DNA of 64,000 nt from Microglena sp. YARC (taxonomy: Eukaryota > Chlorophyta > Chlorophyceae > Chlamydomonadales > Chlamydomonadaceae). Location: assembly GCA_022414725.1 (NCBI GenBank), contig CM039467.1, positions 10,461,766 through 10,525,765 of the forward strand. The letters run 5' to 3'. Below the pieces are notes generated by a model. That model did no database searches and had not been told where the DNA came from. It saw only the letters and a program-made list of their open reading frames with translations. Positions 10,835 through 20,256 of the stretch are shown here, one piece after another. The position numbers and the translations under genes are program-made. Positions within the stretch are counted from its first letter, which is position 1. The number at the start of each line of letters is the position of its first letter.

Positions 10835-13800
10835 GATTTCACCCAGGAGGTGGATTTCCCGACACAATCCAGCGACACCGAGGGATTCAGTTAAAATGAC
10901 TGTGGAGCTTCTTGAGTGTTTGAGTCCATGCCTTGGCTTTTGGGGGTTATTAGCGCGGTGTTTGGTACCATGGAGTAGTTCTTTGGTTAATCTTTTGGTG
11001 GTTAGGTTGATAGTGTGGTGTTTGGTTTGATAGCGTGGTGTTTGGAGTTATTAGCGTGGTGTTTAGTTCTGTGGAGTAGTTCTTTGGATAATCTTATGGT
11101 GGTTAGGTTGATAGTGTAGTGTTTGGTTCGAAAGCGTGGTGGTTGAGTTGATAGCGTGATGTTTGGTTTGATAGTTTTTTTTTTTTTTTTTTTCATAGCA
11201 TGGTGATTGGTTTCATAGCGTGGTGGTTAGACTGATAGCGTGGTGTTTGGTTTCATAGCACATTCTTTGGTTCGATAGTGTGGTGGTTAAGTTGATAGCG
11301 TGGTGGTTGGTTTCATAGCACATTGTCTGGTTCGATAGCGTGGTGGTTGAGTTGATAGCTTGGTGGTTGGTTTGATAGCGTGGTGTTTGGTTTCATAGCG
11401 TGGTGGTTAGATTGATAGCGAGGTGGTTAGATTGATAGTGTGGCGTTTGGGTTAATAGCACATTGTTTGGTTCGGTAGTGTGGTGGTTGAGTTGATAACA
11501 TGGTGGTGGGTTTGATAGCGTGGTGTTTGGTTTGACTGTATGGTACTTGAGTTCACTGGTGTGTTTTGAATTTAAACAGAAGAGTGTACCAACTGAATAT
11601 AACAGATCCTGTTCAAGTAGAGCCGGCAGCAGTGCACACGTTTTGAATTTAAACAGAAGAGTGTACCAACTGAATAACAGATCCTGTTCAAGTAGAGCCG
11701 CAGCAGTGCCACACGTTTTGAATTTAAACAGAAGAGTGTACCAACTGAATAACAGATCCTGTTCAAGTAGAGCCGCAGCAGTGCCACACGTTTTGAATTT
11801 AAACAGAAGAGTGTACCAACTGAATAACAGATCCTGTTCAAGTAGAGCCGAGACTTGAGTTCAATGGTGTGTTGTTGGGGCCCATGGTGTTTAGCTTGGG
11901 TCAGTGGCTTAACCTGGATTGTTTCTGTATGCCACATCCATTCCTTCACAGGTTGGGTGACTTCAGTTTCCAGTTCAGTGGTGTGTTGTTTGGATGCATA
12001 GCGTGATGCTTGGCTTCAAAGTATGGTACTTGGGTCCATGGTGTGTTGTTGGGGCCAATGATGTTTAGCTTGGGTCAGTGGCTTACCTGGATTTTCTGTA
12101 TCCACCATCCATTCCTTCACAGGTTGGGTGACTTCAGTTTCAGTTCAGTGGTGTGTTGTTTGGATGCATAGCGCTGATGCTTGGCTTCAAAGTATGGTAC
12201 TTGGGTCCATGGTGTGTTGTTGGGGCCAATGATGTTTAGCTTGGGTCAGTGGCTTACCTGGATTGTTCTGTATGCCACCATCCATTCCTTCACAGGTTGG
12301 GTGACTTCAGTTTCCAGTTCAGTGGTGTGTTGTTTGGATGCATAGCGTGATGCTTGGATTCCAAAGTATGGTAACTTGGGTCCATGGTGTGTTGTTGGGG
12401 CCAATGATGTTTAGCTTGGGTCAGTGGCTTACCTGGATTGTTCTGTATGCCACCATCCATTCCTTCACAGGTTGGGTGACTTCAGTTTCCAGTTCAGTGG
12501 TGTGTTGTTTGGATGCATAGCGTGATGCTTGGCTTCAAAGTATGGTACTTGGGTCCATGGTGTGTTGTTGGGGCCAATGATGTTTAGCTTGGGTCAGTGG
12601 CTTACCTGGATTGTTCTGTATGCCACCATCCATTCCTTCACAGGTTGGGTGACTTCAGTTTCCAGTTCAGTGGTGTGTTGTTTGGATGCATAGCGTGATG
12701 CTTGGCTTCAAAGTATGGTACTTGGGTCCATGGTGTGTTGTTGGGCCAATGATGTTTAGCTTGGGTCAGTGGCTTACCTGGATTGTCCTGTATGCCACCA
12801 TCCATTCCTTCACAGGTTGGGTGACTTCAGTTTCCAGTTCAGTGGTGTGTTGTTTGGATGCATAGCGTGATGCTTGGCTTCAAAGTATGGTACTTGGGTC
12901 CATGGTGTGTTGTTGGGGCCAATGATGTTTAGCTTGGGTCAGTGGCTTACCTGGATTGTTCTGTTTGCCACCATTCCATTCCTTCAACAGGTTGGGGTGA
13001 CTTCAGTTTCCAGTTCAGTGGTGTGTTGTTTGGATGCATAGCGTGATGCTTGGCTTCAAAGTATGGTACTTGGGTCCATGGTGTGTTGTTGGGGCCAATG
13101 ATGTTTAGCTTGGGTCAGTGGCTTACCTGGATTGTTCTGTTTGCCACCATCCATTCCTTCACAGGTTGGGTGACTTCAGTTTCCAGTTCAGTGGTGTGTT
13201 GTTTGGATGCATAGCGTGATGCTTGGCTTCATAGTATGGTACTTGGGTTCAATGGTGAGGTGCTTGGGTTCATAGTATGGTACTATGGTGCCGGGTCCAA
13301 TGGTGTGTTGTTTAGGTTCATGGTGTGGTGCTTGGGTTCGTAGTATGGTACTATGGTGCCGGGTCCAATGGTGTGTTGTTTAGGTTCATGGTGTGGTGCT
13401 TGGGTTCATAGTATGGTACTATGGTGCCTACCGGATCCAATGGTGTGTTGTTTAGGTTCCTGGTGTGGTGCTTGGGTTCATAGTATGGTACTATGGTGCC
13501 GGGTCCAATGGTGTGTTGTTTAGGTTCATGGTGTGGTGCTTGGTTCGTAGTTATGGTACTATGGTGCCGGGGTCCAATGGTGTGTTGTTTAGGTTCATGG
13601 TGTGGTGCTTGGGTTCATAGTATGGTACTATGGTGCCGGGTCCAATGGTGTGTTGTTTAGGTTCATGGTGTGGTGCTTGGGTTCATAGTATGGTACTATG
13701 GTGCCGGGTCCAATGGTGTGTTGTTTAGGTTCATGGTGTGATGCTTGGGTGCACGGCGTACCTGGATTGTTCTGTACGCCACCATCCACTCCTTCACAGG

Positions 13801-15615
13801 TTGGATGACCTCAGTTTCCAGTTCAGTGGTGTGGTGCGTGGATGCGTAGCGTGATGCTTGGGTTCGTAGTATCGTACATGGGTTCAAAAGTGTTTTGTTT
13901 AGGTTCATGGTGTGGTGCTTGGGTGCATGGCTTACCTGGATTGTTCTGTATGCCACCATCCACTCCTTCACGGGTTGGATGACCTCAGTTTCCAGGCGGC
14001 GCTTCATCTCCTGGCCCGAGTCAGTGATGAGATCCAGGTTGACGTGCATGCCGATGGGCTTCACTTCAGCCTCTAAGGGCACAGGTCCATCGGCACCCAC
14101 GTCGTAGGCCCGTGGCAGAGGAGAGCTCAAGATGTTTTTGAGGCTCAGAAACTGGCCTGTTGAAGCGATGTTGGTTGGTTGGTTGGTTGGTTGGTTGTTG
14201 GTTGGTTGTTGGTTGGTTGGCAGAGGTGAGCTCAAAATGTTCTTGAGGCTGAGAAACTGGCACTGCTCGAGCAAAAAAAAAAATGTTGGTTGGTTGGTTG
14301 GTTGGTTGGTTGGGTTGATTGGTTGGTTGATTGGTTGGTCGGCAGAGGTGAGCTCAAGATGATCTTGAGGCTAAGAAACTGGCCTGCTTGAGCGATGTTG
14401 GTTGGTTGGTTGGTTGGCACTAAAAAGATGTTCTGAAGGCTAAAAAACTGCTCGAGCAATATTGGTTGGTTGTTAGTTGGTTGGCCGCTAAAGAAGATGT
14501 TCTCAAAGGCTCAAACACTGGGCCTGCTCAAGCAATGTTTGGGTTGGTTGGGTTGGTTGTTGGCTTGGTTGATTGATTGGCTCTAAAAGATGTTCTTGAG
14601 CTGTCTTGAGGCTCAAAAACTGGCCTGCTGAAGCAAAGGTAGGTTGGTGCTCATGCGGTTGGTTGGTTGGTTGGTTGTTGCTCATGTGGTCAGTTGGTTA
14701 GGTTTGGTGCTTATGGGGGTTGGTTGGTTGGTTGGTACACATGCGTTTTGGTTGGTTGGTGCCCATCGGTTGGTTGGTTTGGGTTGGTGCCCGTGCAGTT
14801 GGTTGGTTGGTTGGTGCCCACGCGGTTTGGTTGGTTGGTTGGTTGGTTGGGTTGGTTGGTTGGTTGGTTGGTTGGTTGGTGCTAAAAAGAAGTTCTTGAG
14901 GCTCAAAAACTGGCATGCTCGAGCAATGTTGACTCCATGTGTCAGATTGAATGCTGCGCATAAGGGGTTAGTTCTCATGCGGTTGTTAGTTGGTTGGTTA
15001 GTTGGTACGTGCTAAAAACAAGTGGGCGTTTGTGCTCATGCGGTTAGTTTGTTGGTTAGTTGGTACGTGCCTAAAACAAGTGGCGCGGGTTCGTGCTCGG
15101 TGCGTTTAGTTGGTTGGTTTGTTGGTTGGCGCTAAAAACAAGTGGACTGGCCCACCTAGCTATGAGGGTCTTTTAGTCACTCGAAACCCTTCGACAGTGC
15201 ATTACAACATACACCCAAAATATTGGTTCTGAACCTTGTCATGGTCGAAAGCCAGTGGGGTAAACAGCACTTCCGGCAAGTAATGTAACTTTTGTATTGT
15301 TTGCGATGCTCGGAAGTACCCCTGGACTTAACCAAGCGGGTGGGCGGGCATGCGCAGTTGGAGTCCACTAGGGCAGCAGGACAGTGTGGCCACAATCACA
15401 ATCATGATCATCACCATTATCACTATCACTTTTATCAGCCCCATCATCAACAACAATAGCTTACTTTCGACCTGCTTGGACATTGCCCTCAAGTCTCTCT
15501 CCATGGTTTTAAGGTGCACAGAAAAGTCAGTCGCCTCCTTGAACATGGCTTCATTTCTGCAGTTGGCTGTGGCCTTGAATGTCTTGTCGGTGGTGATGCC
15601 AACCTTTTGGCGGAC
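5604..15615 (-). CDS. BAR-domain protein (membrane curvature), multi-exon, 5' end not found
   Basis: Proposed coding exons in order: 15465-15615, 13936-14156, 10633-10706, 10033-10127, 9086-9201, 7586-7722, 6177-6240 (candidate) and 5604-5837. Together they give about 363 residues, and every intron is GT-AG with matching phase. The first exon opens with [20 protein letters not shown], so a short upstream exon with the start codon is missing. The middle has BAR-type helices: [17 protein letters not shown], then [20 protein letters not shown], then [20 protein letters not shown]. The C-terminus (last 77 residues) is Pro/Gln-rich with a YGYP motif and probably disordered. BAR domains form curved dimers that bind and bend membranes in endocytosis and trafficking. 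The acceptor before 10127 is purine-rich and odd, and the 64-nt exon rests only on phase. The assignment is from sequence pattern, without a search. Confidence 0.75.
5838..6176 (-). repeat. Intron copies of the last BAR exon's 5' end plus acceptor
   Basis: On the minus strand TTACTTGCAG then GTTCC(T)ACGG(C/A)TATCC recurs at about 5970-6010, and a longer copy at 6080-6165 continues to an equivalent of the SMQGPRDT codons. All lie upstream of the real exon start at 5837. Confidence 0.8.
6320..7125. repeat. Diverged ~100-300 bp repeats and a 34-bp array
   Basis: A 34-bp unit containing TCTGGTTGGGTAGGGTAGGG repeats about seven times at 6635-6890. Blocks with TATAGCAGTGTGTTTGA, CTTTTAGTTGGAGCAC and GCAGGACCCCTG recur near 6525-6615, 6895-6985 and 7040-7105. 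All are intronic in the BAR gene. Confidence 0.85.
7130..7585 (-). repeat. CCA-rich intron DNA with copies of exon 6 3' end plus donor
   Basis: ACCTACCTGTACATGTCAAT, which is the reverse complement of an exon end plus GTAGGT donor, occurs at about 7497-7520 ahead of the real one at 7578-7597. A weaker copy lies near 7318-7355. A poly-C run of about 24 lies at 7389-7413. Confidence 0.8.
7723..8390 (-). repeat. Copies of exon 6 5' end plus acceptor
   Basis: GTGTGTGCTAGTGTGAAGCA followed by CTCCT recurs at about 7869 and 8070 in G-rich DNA. The minus strand reads a CAG acceptor then E-C-F-T-L-A-H-T, the start of exon 6. Fragments of the exon interior (AACTCAATGG and GGGTACC) recur near 8040 and 8330. 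Poly-G lies at 7983-8002. Confidence 0.8.
8380..9085 (-). repeat. ~80-bp array: exon 5 3' end plus donor, about 8 copies
   Basis: Each unit reads on the minus strand as codons [13 protein letters not shown] followed by the donor GTGAGTTAG and short intron sequence. Copies start near 8424, 8506, 8588, 8668, 8749 and 9000. The authentic exon junction is at 9086. The array is interrupted at 8815-8940 by unrelated sequence. Confidence 0.92.
9202..9660 (-). repeat. G-rich intron with a copy of exon 5 5' end
   Basis: The segment at 9293-9368 repeats the exon sequence at 9130-9205, including GTGTGAACGAGGAGTTGGAC. The remainder is low-complexity GGTGGG/GAGGG sequence with a poly-G run at 9386-9396. 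Confidence 0.75.
9661..10032 (-). repeat. Copies of exon 4 pieces plus donor
   Basis: ACGTTGCATGTTCTCGTGCT then TGTGGTTGGTCTTGG at 9920-9955 repeats the donor end of exon 4 (10033-10075). CTGAAGCTCAGCTGTTGCGT at 9741-9760 repeats its interior. A poly-C run of about 27 lies at 9683-9705. Confidence 0.8.
10150..10625. repeat. ~55-60 bp minisatellite (GTGGAGAGGGGTGGAGTGGG)
   Basis: About eight copies in the intron between proposed BAR exons 3 and 4. Confidence 0.95.
10798..10900. repeat. Poly-G run and dispersed repeat H copy
   Basis: About 34 G residues at 10800-10833. They are followed by GAGATTTCACCCAGGAGGTG and CCGACACAATCCAGCGACAC, the repeat H module. Confidence 0.8.
10930..11560. repeat. 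~37-bp array (GATAGCGTGGTGTTTGGTTT)
   Basis: About 16 diverged copies in the 3.2-kb BAR intron. A T16-18 tract lies near 11176-11193. Confidence 0.92.
11561..11855. repeat. 75-bp array, 4 copies
   Basis: Units containing GTTTTGAATTTAAACAGAAG and AACAGATCCTGTTCAAGTAG begin near 11563, 11639, 11715 and 11790. They are nearly identical, so the expansion is recent. Confidence 0.95.
11860..13245 (-). repeat. ~172-bp array: exon 2 3' end plus donor, 8 copies
   Basis: Each unit includes, on the minus strand, codons for E-T-E-V-(I/T)[14 protein letters not shown] followed by the donor GTAAGCCAC. The donor sits near 11907, 12083, 12256, 12430, 12602, 12776, 12950 and 13126. The true junction is at 13936. 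Copies differ by only a few substitutions and single-base indels. Confidence 0.95.
13245..13745. repeat. ~65-70 bp array (TGCCGGGTCCAATGGTGTGT)
   Basis: About seven copies of TTCATAGTATGGTACTATGG plus TTTAGGTTCATGGTGTGGTG between the 172-bp array and the authentic exon. Confidence 0.95.
13746..13935 (-). repeat. Last exon 2 tail copy before the real exon
   Basis: GCGTACCTGGATTGTTCTGT then ACGCCACCATCCACTCC at 13757-13795 carries the exon end with a GTACGC donor instead of GTAAGC. It is the nearest duplicate to the authentic exon. Confidence 0.85.
14157..15170 (-). repeat. Exon 2 5' end plus acceptor copies, within (TTGG)n
   Basis: On the minus strand a (C/A)GAGCAG-type acceptor followed by the codons of S-Q-F-L-S-L-K-N recurs near 14230-14270, 14345-14390, 14425-14450, 14495-14535, 14595-14630 and 14890-14925. 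Copies are separated by GGTT/TTGG simple repeats. All lie upstream of exon 2. Confidence 0.9.
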
Positions 15616-15817
15616 CTGGAGCAGAATGGCATGGTGGGATAGGATGATGCGGGCATGGAGTGGAGGGGTGGAGTGAGGGAGGGAGTGAATGAGGGAGGAG
15701 GGAGGGAGGGAGGGAGGGACGGGGGGTGGAGCGGGGGTGGAAGCGAGGGGGGGTGGAGTAAGTGAGTGGGGGTGGGAGGAAGGAGACACTGGGAGATTGG
15801 AGGTGTGTGTGTTGTGT

Positions 15818-15857
<40 letters not shown>

Positions 15858-15880
15858 GGAGGATGAATCACCTCAGGAAG
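15616..15880. repeat. G-rich low-complexity and poly-G run
   Basis: GGGA/GGTG-rich sequence ends in a G-homopolymer of about 37 at 15819-15856. It lies directly upstream of the first recognised BAR exon. Confidence 0.8.
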
Positions 15881-16800
15881 CAGACAGGCGTGGTCAAATA
15901 AACAACATACAGATAAGGTTTTGGAAACTCAACGAGAGGATGTGAAAGGAATACAGGATCACCAGCTGACGTGCTGTCAGAACGGTATCGCGGCATTGCA
16001 AAAGACAGTCATGCTTTGCACTGACTTGAAGCATTGACGACGATGGTTGCCGTATCGTGGTGCCCAACTGGACTCAACGTGCGCTGGCAACTTGACGAAG
16101 TCAAGTGGGATTTATATACTCGTTTGAGCAGACTTGCTGCGCTATAAAGACCATAGGCGCGATGCGCAGGTGTAGAGCTTTGAGCATGGTTGCCAAGATA
16201 CTGCTGCAGTCAAAATCGATGAGCGCAAAGTTATGCTCCAAAACTCGTTCGCTAGGCGGGAGACTAAAAGATCCCCCGACTGAGAGATTGCAATCTGTAC
16301 TCAGGAGTTTGGTGCAGTGTTAGTAGGACGCATGTTTACCGTGCCCGCAGATGGTGAGTAGCCTGAAGGTGAACAGGCCATGTAATCAAACCAACTAAGG
16401 ATATCCCGACCATGACCGGTGGTGCCCTGGGAAACCAGGTGCCGCCGATTCGAGCGCGCGTTGTTTCCTACTGTTGTTTCCCTCTACCACCCAAGATCGA
16501 CTAGCTTGCAAGAATCTGTTCCCCACAATGACGAAGCGCATACTAGTTATTGACCACGACCATGCCCGGTCCGTCGGAACTGGCACCAATTTGCTGAGAT
16601 GCATTCCCTCGCTGCTTCAAGTGCCAAGTGTAAATAACTGAGCGCGTGCGTTATGAGAAACAAGGGCAAAGTGCTAGCTTGTTTGGTCGTACCCCCTCAG
16701 AGAGTCGCCTCCAGCTTACTCCCATCATGTCAGCTTACTGAACGCTGCGAAGGTTGAAGGGGAGACAGGACAACGAGCCGCAGTACGAAAAGTAGGATGC
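15881..16800 (-). promoter_or_regulatory. CpG-rich single-copy region, probable 5' region of the BAR gene
   Basis: Unlike its surroundings this stretch has no repeats and many CpG dinucleotides. It lies just upstream of the BAR gene's first recognised exon, so it may hold the missing first exon and promoter. I could not identify the start codon or a core promoter motif. Confidence 0.35.
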
Positions 16801-17190
16801 GCTTCTCACTACGTATGACTGACCAGAGGCACAATGTTTCAGTAAACAATTTTTTGGATCCGACAGCTGTCGTGACAGCTGCAGCTGTTACCGTTGGTAG
16901 TTCGTACTGCAACTCGTACCCTACAAACCCACTCGCACTCCAACTCGTGCCCCACTCGTACCCCAACTCGTACCCCAAAAGACACTTTTGTTCGTTTGTG
17001 ACGCTCATCGCTCGTGCATCCCCCCAAAATGCATGCATACATGGATTCCACCAGGACAATCTAACAATTTTGCCAACATCATCTCGAGCCCCCCCCCCCC
17101 CCCCCCCCCCCCCCCCATCTCCCATCTCTAAGCCATATCCGAGTTGACACGTGCGCATATGCAAAGTAAGATCTTTCAGATGTAAAAAAA
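16801..17190. other. No gene; short CTCGTACCCCAA repeats and poly-C
   Basis: A few copies of ACTCGTACCCCAACTCG at 16925-16980, a poly-C run of about 28 at 17090-17117, and AT-rich sequence. Nothing else is recognised. Confidence 0.5.
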
Positions 17191-17462
17191 TTAAAAAAAA
17201 TTGAAATTTAAAAAAAATGAAAATTAGAACATCCAAGTAAGTCACACTGCCGGGGACAGTTGACCCTACTAAGGACGTGGTTTTATCGACACCAGTTCGT
17301 AAGCTCACCTTGCTCGAGGTTGGCAACGAGGCTAGAACTAGTCACGTTTCATACGGTTAATGGCCACCGTGAGAAGCATAACGCTCCCGACGGGGTTCGG
17401 ACCCGGCATCCCCTTCGGTCAAGGTCGGATACTCTACCACTGAGCCACTCCGAGTCCGGATC
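17190..17462 (-). mobile_element. tRNA-derived SINE (family S1)
   Basis: Read on the minus strand it begins near 17460 with a tRNA-like head. An A-box, TGGCTCAGTGGTAGAG, lies near 17447-17432 and a B-box-like GGTCCGAACCC near 17404-17394. The body includes GACTAGTTCTAGCCTCGTTG and ACTGTCCCCGGCAGTGTGAC, and the tail is A/T-rich. The body recurs at 58086-58240 in the other orientation, and a diverged copy with its own A-box lies at 40540-40795. The tRNA fold is degenerate, so it is not a working tRNA gene. Confidence 0.8.
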
Positions 17463-17509
17463 GGGGATTTTCAGATGTATGTATCTATGTTACAATCTAC
17501 TTATAGCCC

Positions 17510-17650
17510 TTTAATAGGCTGAAGGAACTTGCCCAACCGTGGAAGATATTTAAAAGAAAAGGCATTAATGGACTGAACCCCAAACAATCGTTTTACCGAC
17601 GGGGGGGCTCAATTTGTGCTACAGTGATCATTTAATTCTACAATATAATT
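17510..17650 (-). repeat. Dispersed repeat E copy
   Basis: Contains AATAGGCTGAAGGAACTTGC, GAACCCCAAACAATCG and ACCGACGGGGGGGCTC. Related copies are at 27985-28030, 34520-34620, 35125-35230, 50400-50530 and 59080-59200. Confidence 0.8.
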
Positions 17651-18050
17651 ACCGTAAATCGCCATCTCAGGTGCAGATTCAGGTATCTCAGATGCAGACC
17701 CAGCTAGCTCAGATCCACGATCTTTTGTAGGGAACATTCGAACTGCATACTCGGTGTCGCTGGTTAATGCCGGGGTACCCACCTCCAGGTTGAAATACCT
17801 GTCACAGCCAGTCACAAACTCACAACTATAAAAAACGAACCTGGCCCTGGATCCAGCTTCGGCCTTGCGCGCGTCAGCACAATTAACGCACACACGTGGC
17901 TTGAGGAACACCTATCGTAAGGTTGGGGCTGTTTGAGGTAAGGAACTAAGCACTCTTAGGCCCGGGGGGCTATGGGTGTTAAAAAATGGCCTGTCGATGA
18001 CAAGGTAATGTAATCGGTGGCTGTGTTAAGAAGCTTTCAGTTACAAGAGT
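17651..18050. other. No gene; repeat H fragment
   Basis: TTCGAACTGCATACTCGGTG then TCGCTGGTTAATGC at 17725-17770 resembles repeat H. A 100-codon minus-strand frame covers part of this stretch, but it includes the repeat and has no recognisable domain. Confidence 0.5.
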
Positions 18051-18645
18051 TGCAACACTATGGACACTACCGTATCAATAGGACAGGAGGCAGAGGCAGG
18101 TTCAAGAAGGGGGTGGGGGTGGTGGGGGGTGATAAGTGTTACAGTGACGGTGTTGCAACACCGTGAACACTATCGTATCAATAGGACAAGAGGCAGAGGC
18201 AGGTTCAAGAAGGGGGGGGTGAGAAGTGATACAGTTAGGGTGTTGCAACACCGTGAACACTACCGTATCAATAGGACAAGAGGCAGAGGCAGGTTCAAGA
18301 AGGGGTGGGGGGTGATAAGTGTTACAGTGAGGGTGTTGCAACACCGTGAACACTACCGTATCAACAGAACGAGAGGCAGAGGCAGGTTCAAGAAGAAGGG
18401 GTGGGTGGGGGGTAGAAGTGTTACAGTGAGGGTGTTGCAACACCGTGACCACTACCGGTATCTGATGACAATAGGCAGAGGCAGGTTCGAGAGGGGGGTG
18501 GGGGGTAGAAGTGTTACAGTGAGGGTGTTGCAACACCGTGAACACTACCATATCAATAGGACAAGAGGCAGAGGCAGATTCAAGAAGGGGGGGGGGGGGG
18601 GGGGGGGGGGGATAAGTGTTACAGTGAGGGTGTTGCAACATGGCG
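18050..18645. repeat. ~60-95 bp minisatellite, 7 copies
   Basis: Each unit has TTGCAACACCGTGAACACTA, GGCAGAGGCAGGTTCAAGAA and GTGTTACAGTGAGGG around a variable G tract. Long open frames on both strands are repeat artefacts. Confidence 0.95.
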
Positions 18646-18719
18646 AGCATTATAAATCATATGGCGTATTTATGTACATGTTACACCAGTTAACTCGTGT
18701 TACACTATTTACAAATTAT

Positions 18720-19215
18720 TAAAAAGGCTTGTGCCACAGAATGCCTGCCCACAATTGTGGGCAGGCCTTCTTTGGCTTGCTGGGATACCCCAGTATCTGG
18801 GCCAAACATATCTCACACATGCACTTTCCTACGATATATCGTTGTGATTACTGCTTTTAGGTTATCAAAACCCATTCAGCCTGCTGGGATACCCAAGGAT
18901 TTGTGCCAAACATAACACACATGCACTTTGTATAATATATCGCTGCAATTACTGCTTAGATTAGGAGGTTATCACAACCCTCTTAGCCTGCTGGGATACC
19001 CCAGGATCTGTGCCAAACATAACACACATATAAATCTGTACAATATATCGATGAGATTACTGCTTACAGATTATCACAACCCTCTTAGCCTCCTGGGCTA
19101 ACCCAGTATCTGTGCCAAACATGACACACAAGTACATCCGTACAATGTATCACAACCCTATCAGCCTGCTAGGTACCCCTAGATCTATGCCAAACATAAC
19201 ACGTGGTTCTGTACA
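18720..19215. repeat. ~115-bp tandem repeat, 5 diverged copies
   Basis: Copies share CAGCCTGCTGGGATACCCCA, TGTGCCAAACATAACACACA and ATTACTGCTTA. Confidence 0.9.
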
Positions 19216-19244
19216 CGTACATTAACATTTGCAATGCAAATGTA

Positions 19245-19340
19245 CATTTGGTGGTTAGCCCCCGTGCAAGCAAACGGGCTGCCTTCCTCAACCTCATGTA
19301 ATAAGGCGTACTATTTATTTATACATGTACATTACGTTGT
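19245..19340 (+). repeat. Dispersed relative of the right-end satellite (family W)
   Basis: GGTGGTTAGCCCCCGTGCAA, GCAAACGGGCTGCCTTCCTC, AACCTCATGTAATAAGGCGT and TACTATTTATTTAT. The same module is at 47900-48005, 60783-60865 and 60950-61030. Its reverse complement closely matches the 95-bp satellite unit at 61075-63999. Confidence 0.8.
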
Positions 19341-19985
19341 CATCAACAGGCCATTGTTGATCCATGACAAGCCTGCCCCACAACATCCGGGAGGGGTCTT
19401 CCAACTTATCCTCAAAATCAGAAAAGCAATAGATAGAGCTCTTCAAATCAAGTTTCCGACCACACGCTGTACTTGTGCTGAGTAGACAGACTGTCAACCA
19501 AGTCATCTACTTAAATCGATAGATCTATGCGATAACTGCCTAATGCAATGCACTTGCAGTAATGCATAGAGGTTCTCTTAACTAGCTTGTTCCAAAACAA
19601 GTTTCGAGGTAATTAACGTCACCACCATGATTCACGTGCTTAAATAGGACCCTATTTAAAATGTCTCTTTATGACACTTTATTTAGAAGGACCCCATTTA
19701 AGATTTATCACGTCTTGAACTTGTTATTTTGGTTGAAATCTGACACAGAATGACCCAGACTTGCATCTTCAAAAAACTTGGACAAATGGAACAATGAGTA
19801 TGGTGAGTGTGGAGTGTGTGTTGTTTTTGTGTGGTGTGATTCACAAGCTTACAAAAACTTGATCAGATGGAGCAGGCTAAGCGCACATTGACGTAACGGC
19901 TACCGAAAGCGTGACAAAACTGTCAACAGCCCAGCTGCAACTAAGAGAGGTTAAAGCAAGGCGGGGGGCAATCCTGCAGGCTCGG
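19341..19985. other. No recognisable gene
   Basis: AT-rich, mostly single-copy sequence downstream of the UROD 3' end. CCCTATTTAAAATGTC and CCCCATTTAAGATTTA form a weak local duplication at 19650-19705. Confidence 0.4.
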
Positions 19986-20256
19986 TCGAGTGAACAAGGG
20001 AGGGTACAGCGGTGTTGTACCTCGGTGCGGGGAACCTCGAAGCGGCGTTGTACTAGGTATCAAGCTTTGTTGCACATATTGCCTCTTGCATGTGCATTTA
20101 TATGCGCCTATGGGCAGTTTTGGCAAACTCAAAAAGTGGGCGACATTCTCCTCGGAAGTTCCGGGGAGGACTCCATGTCCCAAGTTCGTCACGTGCCACA
20201 CACCCATGCTCTTTCTACTTGCGCTTGCTTGAATTTACATGTGCATGCGTGTGCAT
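19986..20256 (-). repeat. Copy of the UROD last-exon end, beyond the stop
   Basis: The region 20085-20225 repeats the last UROD exon interior. The minus strand reads [20 protein letters not shown] and then drifts out of frame near the C-terminus. It lies after the authentic stop at 20257-20259. Confidence 0.85.

Noticed and set aside
14157..14885. TTGG repeats as telomere-like DNA
   Set aside because: The unit does not match known telomere repeats, and it lies inside an intron with exon copies.
17609..17911. 100-codon minus-strand frame
   Set aside because: Part of it is dispersed repeat E/H sequence, and no protein family is recognised.
18060..18722. 220-codon open frame
   Set aside because: Minisatellite with variable G tracts; no domain.
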